Positions 56,871 to 64,000 of a stretch of DNA of 64,000 bases are shown piece after piece. The notes beneath the pieces are model-generated. The model was not told the origin of the DNA. It searched no databases and saw only the letters and a list, made by a program, of their open reading frames with translations. The stretch's first letter is position 1. Every line of letters starts with the position of its first letter. A program made the position numbers and the translations under genes. This DNA is from Thamnidium elegans (taxonomy: Eukaryota > Mucoromycota > Mucoromycetes > Mucorales > Mucoraceae), in the NCBI GenBank assembly GCA_025201345.1, contig JAIXMG010000013.1, forward strand, positions 434,001 to 498,000, given 5' to 3'.

Positions 56871-57278
56871 ATGAACATCTTTCCCTTATATTATTCTACT
56901 GCTTTCAATCAACTTAGTGACCTATACAGACAAATGTTAACCAATCAAGACACTAAAACTATTGTATCCACTATCGATCGCTTTCAAAATGACTTGGATC
57001 ACTTATTCTATGAATGGAATACGATTCATATCGTACTGGAATCAATTCGCAATGCGTTTACAGTCAAAGAAAATGTAACTGAAGAACATTTGGATGAAGT
57101 TGACCGAGAATTAAGCATTGCCTATGATGATTTGATGTCTCAAGTACGCCATTTGGAACGTCAATTAAAAAGAATGTCCAATGAGATAAATCAAAAACTT
57201 ATTGTTCAACAACAACAGCAATGGGATCGGCGTTTTGGTACTCCAACTCCTGGTGTAACATCATATCAAAACAAATAA
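56871..57278 (+). CDS. Small helical coiled-coil protein, function unknown
   Basis: Single-exon frame of 135 residues, almost wholly alpha-helical: FNQLSDLYRQMLTNQDTKTI, DRFQNDLDHLFYEWNTIHIV, DEVDRELSIAYDDLMSQVRH, then a poly-Gln and a Pro/Gly tail. The size and helix pattern recall small Mediator head or middle subunits such as Med30, but the similarity I can see is too weak to name it. The promoter region upstream is pyrimidine-rich. An extensive CT microsatellite lies after the stop. Confidence 0.55.
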   Translation: MNIFPLYYSTAFNQLSDLYRQMLTNQDTKTIVSTIDRFQNDLDHLFYEWNTIHIVLESIRNAFTVKENVTEEHLDEVDRELSIAYDDLMSQVRHLERQLKRMSNEINQKLIVQQQQQWDRRFGTPTPGVTSYQNK

Positions 57279-57449
57279 TTTGAAACCCTACTCTTCTTTT
57301 TTTTTTACTATGGTAACAAAAAAAATTTCCCTCTTTTTTTTTTTATACTTTATATGTGTATGCTTCCTTTTTACTATTGCTACTACTATTACTACTATGC
57401 CCTTTTTTCTTTTTTATACAGTATGCTTTCTATATATATATATATACTT

Positions 57450-57484
57450 GTTTCTCTATTCTCTCTATTCTCTCTATCTCTTTC

Positions 57485-57515
<31 letters not shown>

Positions 57516-57516
57516 T
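57450..57516. repeat. CT-rich microsatellite
   Basis: A run of (TCTCTATT)-like units passing into nearly pure (CT)n, located about 170 bp after the coiled-coil gene, probably in its 3' untranslated or flanking sequence. Confidence 0.8.
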
Positions 57517-58648
57517 TTATCATATGTATAATAAAATTCTATTTTTAAGTTAATGATGCGAGAGTGACTAACATTTTTTGGTTAGCTGTCAACAGGGCGC
57601 AACATTACATATTTCGCCAGCAGTATACAATACATACGAGGGGAAAAAAAGATTTTTTTTAAACAGATACTCCGCTTGGCGTCACTAATAAAATAAATAA
57701 AAAGTAATGATATATATCAAATCACTCTCCTTAATTTTTTTTTGATCTAAGTTATCCAGGGCCTCTTTTATAGAAAGGTACAAATTCGTTTATAAACTAT
57801 AAAGGACGATCACTTACAGATCACCTACAGATGTACTATAATTACTTAAACTCAAAAATTTAGTTTTAGATCATATAACATACCCTTTTTTTTTTTGCGC
57901 TGAAATTTTTACTGGGAATGCAAAGAAAGAGAGAGAGAGAAAAAAAAAGGGAGGGGGAAGATAATTATGGGAGAGAAAAACTTAATTTCGTATAGACAAT
58001 GAACTTACATGTAGTCTAAACTCATCGAAATATATGAGCAGGGAGGGGGAAAAAAGTTTCTAATAGCTTCGATTATTCAAATCGATTATAATAAAATAGC
58101 TTTTTTTAGGACAAAATATTTTACAATTAAAAGATTTTACTTGATCCCGGTATTGCTATGGTCACTAAATAAAGTATATAAAACGTTCATATCCTATTTT
58201 GAGCATTCATACTATATCTGGCATAAAAATTCATCATACACTGTTGATCTGCCATCCACCAATGCTTTAAACAGAATGCCACGTTGTTTCTATATACATG
58301 CCGAGTATTATAAATAAATATTCTATTCACATGTTCTACACTGTACATTGCCTACACAGTACACATTAGGAGTATGTGTTCTTTTATACATTGCATCGCA
58401 ATTTTTTAATAAGAGTTAACAAATCATATACTATTAAACTGTTTCTGTAAGAAGAAAAAAAAAAGGAATTATAAATAATTAATAATTAAATTTTAAAAAC
58501 TTTATCTCTTGTCGAATTTACAATATTTTCGTGTATAAATATATTGTCCTTCTTTTCTCGGTCAGTTGAACGGCTGTTTTATTAGGTTCGGCTAATTATT
58601 ATATGCCCATCGAAGGTCCCGTGAATGACGTTTTTATATACATATATA

Positions 58649-58682
<34 letters not shown>

Positions 58683-58818
58683 CGATAACGTAACTTTGCT
58701 CGAAAAAAAAATATAGGTTCTATAGTCATATATAATTTCAAGTTAGTTTCCTTTTTTTTTTTATATATTATCATTCCTTTTCTTTTTTTTTTCTAACAAA
58801 AAATTAAAAAAAAAAAAA
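57517..58818. other. Intergenic region, no gene seen
   Basis: About 1.3 kb of AT-rich sequence. It includes a 30-base poly(T) run near 58652 and a GA-rich stretch near 57926. The right end is the leader of the next gene. No frame with protein character was found. Confidence 0.5.
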
Positions 58819-59574
58819 ATGGATAATAATTTTGATACTTTTGATAGAAAGGCATCCTGTGCAACTACAGTACACTCAAAAGGTAGAAAGGCATCTGTGC
58901 CATTAAGAATTGACTGCAATGATACAAGCAAGAGCACATTTTATGACACAGGAAGTATGAACGATCTATCGCCCACAACAGCTGTTTCATCAAAACGAGA
59001 TTTATCTATATTAAATAACAACTTAGCACCACCACGAGGTCGATCTTTGCTGGATTCTATTAAATGCATTCCCTCTTCAATTTTACAGTTTTTTAAAAAA
59101 TGGTCTCAAAGAAAAGAAACCCCAAAGGAATCCAATAGTTTAGAAAAGTCTGTAAACTTTACGAAAGGGAATAAAGGAAAACAATCACAAAATAGCTCAA
59201 GTGCTCATGTTGGTAAAGTAGTTCGACATTCATACAGTGATCCTCGTTTATCACCTGGGTCAACAGCGGTAGGTGACGACGATGAAGAGAGGCATGGGTA
59301 CTTTGGTATGATTGTGGAAAAGAAAAAGAGGTCACCGCGTGGTTGGGTTGCTGCAGTAATGATGATTTTAGTAGGCGCATTGATTGCAATTACTTTTGTC
59401 TTGGTTGGGCTAGGTAAAGCGTTAGATCCAAGCACTGGTCAGCATACTCCAAATGTAACAACGACATCTCATCATTCAGTGACACCTGTCATGACAAGTA
59501 TGTCGTCTAGCTTTGTTCTTCCTACTGCTTCTGTCATCAAAATTATATTGACTTTGAAACCAACACAGACATAA
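58819..59574 (+). CDS. Single-pass membrane protein with a Ser/Thr-rich outer tail, function unknown
   Basis: Single-exon frame of 251 residues. The first about 175 residues are hydrophilic and Ser/Lys-rich with short basic patches (KKWSQRKETP, EKKKRSPRG). One membrane helix lies at about 178-197 (WVAAVMMILVGALIAITFVL). It is followed by a Thr/Ser/Val tail of about 50 residues with SSFVLPTASVIKIILTL. With basic residues before the helix and a Ser/Thr tail after it, a type II or sensor-like plasma membrane protein is likely. No family is recognised. Confidence 0.6.
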   Translation: MDNNFDTFDRKASCATTVHSKGRKASVPLRIDCNDTSKSTFYDTGSMNDLSPTTAVSSKRDLSILNNNLAPPRGRSLLDSIKCIPSSILQFFKKWSQRKETPKESNSLEKSVNFTKGNKGKQSQNSSSAHVGKVVRHSYSDPRLSPGSTAVGDDDEERHGYFGMIVEKKKRSPRGWVAAVMMILVGALIAITFVLVGLGKALDPSTGQHTPNVTTTSHHSVTPVMTSMSSSFVLPTASVIKIILTLKPTQT

Positions 59575-60375
59575 ATTTCCTTCGATTTTTTTGTAAAAAA
59601 AAAAAAAAAAAACTTCCCATTTGCCGTAGTAGTTAGTCTTATATATATTCTCTTTTTTATAATAATAGGTTTTAATAATATTTTTTTCCAAAAAAAAAAA
59701 AAAAAAAAAAAAAAAATCGTTAAATATGTTGTATTCATGGCGTATCTTCCTTTGTTAGATCACTCTTTAATTGATCCAACTGTGTCCACATTACGACATA
59801 CATTTGTTATTTTAATGGTAGATGAAAAATTTCACTTTTTACCAAGTAAAAATTTTACGGCTTCTTGGAACGGCTTGAAAAAAAAAAAAGCAATTACGAC
59901 ATTATAAACATTAAATAGTAAAATCTATTCCTTATTTGATCATGACGTGCATTCTATGAAGGATTTTACATGTCAACGCCTAAAACGGACAGATGAGCGG
60001 CAAGATGCCACAAAAAGTTCATCCATGTCACGTGTGTAACATATTCACGTATTACAAGAAACATAAGGCAGTTTAAACTTCTGGATTCGATGTCGATACG
60101 GATATACGCCCTACTAAAACAAATAAACATTCGAATTATCTAGAAAAGAAGATCGACTGATTCTTTTAAAGTTGATATGTGTTATAAGGGGGCGCTAAAT
60201 AAATTGAATATTGATTTCCATTGCATTATGATATCAAGTTTTTTGGGAACCTTAAACTAGTTCCTGTATCGAATTGAAATAAATTCTGAAAAAAAGAATC
60301 ATGGGTCGCGCTTAATTATTACAGAAAAAAAAAAACCAGATATTATATAAAGCGCAAGATATCTTGGAATGTTAC

Positions 60376-60603
60376 TCAATTTTCAGAGTACAAAAACGGA
60401 ACCACAAACATTTTTCTAGTTAACAAATTATCGAAAGTCATACCAAAATTACATAATGGGTAACTTGTCCGTAAAAAAAAAAAAACAATGAATGTTAAAC
60501 ATTTTTTGTTTTCACTTGGCGAAGATCCCGATAAAGTTTCTTTTTTGGCCCTGAACCGTGTCAAGCCATTCTTTGTGGTTAAAGGAGCTTTATTCTCGTT
60601 CAT
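60376..60603 (-). CDS. Doubtful small frame of 75 residues
   Basis: An ATG frame starting NENKAPLTTKNGLTRFRAKK with LSGSSPSENKK, then a Phe-rich stretch from a poly(T) run that may be an intron start or chance. Its start resembles the first residues of the CKS1 gene here (NQENKAPL), probably by coincidence. No family is recognised. Confidence 0.25.
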   Translation of the reverse strand: MNENKAPLTTKNGLTRFRAKKETLSGSSPSENKKCLTFIVFFFLRTSYPLCNFGMTFDNLLTRKMFVVPFLYSEN

Positions 60604-61185
60604 TTCAAAATAGGGTCGTATACATAACAAACATACCAACTGTTATCATGTCCCTAGAGTATGCTTGTAATCGGTTCATTGACAGGATAAAAATAAATAA
60701 ATAGATGCATCAAACAACTCTTGTTTTATATACTTTTTTGCCGACTAATATAAACTTGTTGTAAAAGGCATAAAAGGGTGACGAAAAATAGTTGGTTTTG
60801 AATGCTATAACAACAAAGTGAGAAGACTTTTTATTTTTTATTTTTTATTACTAAATGTTCTTAGCATGCCGCTAATACATGGTACTTTTACATACATCCA
60901 GTTTTTCTTTTTTTTTAATTTACATGATAAAGAATTTAATAAGAAAAAAAAAAAAAGTCTCAATTTAGAAATAAAGTTTATTTGTTATAAAAAAAAAGTA
61001 TATATCACAACTAGGCGCCCCCATATACCTTAGTTTAATTTGTAAAAAGGGATTTCTTTGTAATTGCAATACTTATTGCCCTAGAAAGTATAACTTGTAT
61101 TTAAGATTAAGTACATTTTCATGATAAGTTTTTTTGACTTAGTAATAATAATAATAATAAAAAAAGTAATTACGACAATTTAGAC

Positions 61186-61209
61186 CAGCATTTCCGTGTG
61201 GAAATGCTG
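61186..61209. repeat. Perfect 10-bp hairpin in non-coding sequence
   Basis: CAGCATTTCC, a GTGT loop, then GGAAATGCTG. It is unusually GC-balanced for its surroundings and is followed by CCCTTCGGG, a second short hairpin with a TTCG-type loop. Together they could be a structured RNA end or a transposon remnant. Confidence 0.55.
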
Positions 61210-61768
61210 ATCCCTTCGGGACAAATGACACCATTGGGAAAAAAAAAGGCTGGATAAAATGTTTAAGCCGTGGATACACAAAGACATCCTTAAAATTGGG
61301 ATGTTCTCACCTTTTTGGGTTATTTTTGCACTCCTAACGAAAGAAATTTTCCCCCCTCTTTTTTTTTTATATGCATCAAATTATGTAGTCTACCAAAAGA
61401 AATTTAGTAGACTTGGCACATATGTTAAAACGCGTAAAAAAAAATATATCGTCGTAATGTATATCTATGACTTAAATATGCTGGCGGGGAGGGGGGGAAA
61501 TATTTCGCCATAGTACTTGGCTTCTCAAGTTGCACAAACGAGAGAAAAAAAGAAAAAAATAAAAGAGGAGTGCAAACAGAGAATAAGAAGAGGGGTAAAA
61601 GAAGGTGAAAATTCAAATGACGCATGTGTATGATTTCATCAACAACTAAGGAAAACCATTTATTATTATCGAAAAGAGTGTGTAGAAAAAGGGACGTGTT
61701 CATTGAAACTATTTTATTTTTAGTTGTATATCGATTAACTATTTACAACTAAACAAAATTTGTATTTA

Positions 61769-63591
61769 TTATACTTGATCTGTTTCTGGTTTTGCCCTTC
61801 TAACTAGGAAAGAGGAAAGACAAGAGAAACCAGCAATTACAGCGCATATATAGAATGTAAGACTTGGCATTGTCTCTACCGATGCACTATAGATTGTGTT
61901 GACACCTAAATGTGCGATTATCACTATAAACAAGAAACAAGTAAATATTTACATTGCCTAAAAAAAAAAAGAATAACAAACAAATAAACTTACTTCCTAC
62001 AGAATCTAATATAGCCACAGCACCTAAAAGTTCACCTACTTTATCTGGTTCGACCAAATTTGTCAATAAACTTCGAATTGAAGGTTGGGCCAGCATGGAG
62101 AAACTCTGCAGCATACCAGCCAAGGTAAATAAAGTAACGTTGGTGGCTAAACCAGCCAAAGCCAAACAAATGGCGTCCATACCAATTCCTATCCTTACCA
62201 TCCAAATATCAAACGTAATTGTGTTTTTCAGTTTTTTTTCTTCAGGGGCAGTAATAGGAGAAGCTCTGGGACATTTTTTAATAAACAGTTTTGAAAGTAA
62301 CGGTAATACACCAATCATCATAAATAAGCGCATCAGAGAAGCATACGTGTAGAAAATACTTCCTTCGTATGCGGTCCATTTAAATTTTAACATGGCGTAG
62401 AGTAAAGTAGGTGGTCGTTTGACAAGCGTCAATAAAAACTCTGCTATGGCTATACAGGGCAAGGCGTATTTGGTCATGTGAAGTGGAGGGTTTTTAAATA
62501 AAATTTTGAGGGCGGAAAATATATTGAGGCGGTCCCAGAGTCCTTTTGCTTTCTTGGTCGTTTCATGTTCTCTATCTACCGCACGCTTATTTGATTCAGG
62601 TACAAAAAAGCATGTGTATATCACGTTACAAAAATCTACTATCCATGCTGCGTAAAATACGTTTACAAGGCTACCCGTGTGCTATTTTAATTTTTATATT
62701 CGTATTGAGTTTTTTGTTTTTCATATTTGGTTTTTTATATTACTTTAATAATTAGACTACCAACAAAGGGACCTATCGCTGCGCCAATAAATAAACTTGA
62801 CATGAGTCGTGCAAAAACAACCGTCCTACAAACACAAGAAAAGAAAAAGGAGGAAGTTTTTTTTTATCTCATTAGTTGAAATGAAGACAATGTTGGTTTG
62901 CAAAAAAAAAAAAAATTGTTACCTAGAAGAAGGGTTTGTACAGTCTGCGATATAGGCTTGTACAGCAGCCATAAGAACACTTTCACCTGCCATAAGACCT
63001 CGGATAAGAGGGCCGATAAACAACAACGAGATACCGATTGTTTCGTGATATTTTGCTGTTAGTAAATCGCAAGTAACATATATTAAGGTACCTAGTGTAG
63101 ATATCCTTAATATTGCCACTCTTCCTTTTACATCAGATAGTCGTCCATAGTAACCAGCACCCACAAGTGCTGATAAAATAGGAGGAGGGGTTAGAATATT
63201 TTATGCGAGTAATTAATTTTGATATGTGCTGATATCAAAAAAAAAAAAACCTACTTGATCCGTATGTTAAAAACATGATCAGAGCTTGTGCCCTCGACAC
63301 TAGTCTATGTACTTCGGGAATAACGCAGTCTTTCATGGGAATCAAATCGTTTTGCGATTTATAGTATCGAGTGCAAAATACTTCAGTATAAAATTGTGCG
63401 TGGGGTGCAAGTAAAGCTCTATTTGTTAAAGATTTTTTTTTTAATTCTATTGTTTCAGCTTTAAAAAATGTCACAATTGCTCTATTTTACCCTCCTGAAA
63501 ATGCTACTAAAACCATAGGAAAGATAGCATACCAAGATGAAGGCTTCTTATATGACGAGTGCCCTGTTAATAGTGGTGTAGCTTCGCTCAT
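61769..63591 (-). CDS. Major facilitator superfamily transporter
   Basis: Six exons: 63591-63491, 63418-63255, 63169-62923, 62825-62744, 62681-61994, 61923-61769. Introns are 62-97 nt, giving 478 residues. The N-terminus MSEATPLLTGHSS is a common fungal MFS start and carries an acidic-dileucine-like vacuolar or endosomal sorting motif. Motif A appears as GRLSDVKGR in the loop between helices 2 and 3. Helices 4-6 include PLIRGLMAGESVLMAAVQAY and FIGAAIGPFVGSLII. A long central loop (AVDREHETTKKAKGLWDRL) separates the two halves. The second half has FTLAGMLQSFSMLAQPSIRS and GELLGAVAILDS. The overall type is that of TetA/HIAT1-like carriers. The substrate is unknown. Confidence 0.85.
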
Positions 63592-63912
63592 TTTTTTCTT
63601 TTTTTTTTTAAAAAAAAAAAGAGAGAGAAATAAAAAGGATACGAGAAAAGAGAAATGAATACCGAAAACAGGAAAAAAAGAAAAATACACCACATCAGTG
63701 CGTCGTCACCTGTGTTCAAAACGATTGGCTACAATTTAGTATCTTTACTTCCGAGACTTTGAATTTCGCTTGTAAAACTACAAAGCAGTGTAAAAATGTC
63801 AATCTTTTAATTTATAAAAAAAAGAGCTTGTCCGTGACTGTTAATTGCACTACGATTTTTCTTAAAAAAGTAAATAAACCAGACGGAAGAGAGGGTTTTC
63901 TTTTGCTTATTT
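63592..63912. other. Divergent promoter region
   Basis: About 320 bp between the MFS gene (minus) and the gene that starts at 63913 (plus). It is pyrimidine-rich on the side of the MFS start and has no other gene. Confidence 0.5.
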
Positions 63913-64000
63913 ATGAACATGGATAGCGAACAAGTGAATGGCACTTTTTTTCCAGAGGAAATACCCTTTGAAGAAGAATATGAAAAAGCTAAATTAGAAG
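63913..64000 (+). CDS. Start of a gene cut by the right edge
   Basis: An ATG at 63913 (another two codons on) opens a frame to the window end: MNMDSEQVNGTFFPEEIPFE, then acidic and Lys-rich residues. There are too few residues to name a family. Confidence 0.45.
   Translation, partial: MNMDSEQVNGTFFPEEIPFEEEYEKAKLE

Larger units (their letters stand above)
59575..61768. other. Gene-poor region
   Basis: About 2.2 kb. It contains one doubtful small frame (60376-60603) and a perfect hairpin (61186-61209), both listed separately. The rest is AT-rich with several A or T runs and frames without protein character. Confidence 0.5.

Noticed and set aside
1..64000. CRISPR arrays, bacterial operons, rRNA genes
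   Set aside because: No regularly spaced repeats, no operon spacing and no rRNA-like conserved blocks were seen; the window is ordinary fungal nuclear DNA.

Overview
The window is nuclear DNA of a filamentous fungus, most likely a Mucorales species (Mucoromycota). It is AT-rich, with frequent poly(A)/poly(T) runs. Most genes are broken by short GT-AG introns of about 45-100 nt. The gene set is eukaryotic and fungal: an L-lactate dehydrogenase very close to Rhizopus LdhA, a Medusa-type developmental regulator, a CSL transcription factor and a P450-reductase fusion. Splice models were built by hand from reading frame, splice consensus and protein family similarity. Most close exactly in frame from ATG to stop, which is the main support for the coordinates. 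No database search was run.

Layout. 1-7.2 kb: a CSL transcription factor (minus, cut by the left edge), a KICSTOR subunit homologue (KICS2), a small secreted protein and a divergent peroxiredoxin. 7.6-13 kb: ENP2/NOL10, the tRNA-splicing endonuclease subunit SEN15 overlapping tail-to-tail with a membrane protein gene, and a DUF962/Mpo1-like protein. 14.4-18.3 kb: a large fusion of a beta-grasp domain, a cytochrome P450 and a P450 reductase. 18.3-20.3 kb: non-coding, with a 0.6 kb foldback element. 20.3-27.7 kb: PWP2, a short THOC5 homologue, a small unknown coiled-coil gene with a probable GC-AG intron, and medA. 27.7-32.6 kb: gene-poor, with coding relics including one resembling Fanzor/TnpB. 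32.6-46 kb: a three-KH RNA-binding protein, an unknown gene, a VRL1-like VPS9-ankyrin-PX protein, a type I membrane protein, a P5-like ATPase with a secreted-type N-terminus, and lactate dehydrogenase. 46-49 kb: non-coding, with a mariner-type MITE. 49-64 kb: a polyQ zinc-finger protein, a W-rich unknown protein, BET1, a GH16 glucanase-like protein built from micro-exons, a tail-anchored protein, an extended CKS1, two small unknown genes, an MFS transporter and the start of one more gene.

The genes do not form one pathway, as is usual in a fungal chromosome arm. Shared themes are ribosome biogenesis (ENP2 and PWP2, both of the small-subunit processome), endomembrane traffic (BET1, VRL1-like, P5-like ATPase) and RNA processing (SEN15, THOC5, KH protein). 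The features most worth following are the beta-grasp-P450-reductase fusion, the ATPase with a signal peptide and cysteine-rich ectodomain, the fungal KICS2, the peroxiredoxin with an altered active site, and the GH16 gene whose catalytic motif is spread over three exons.
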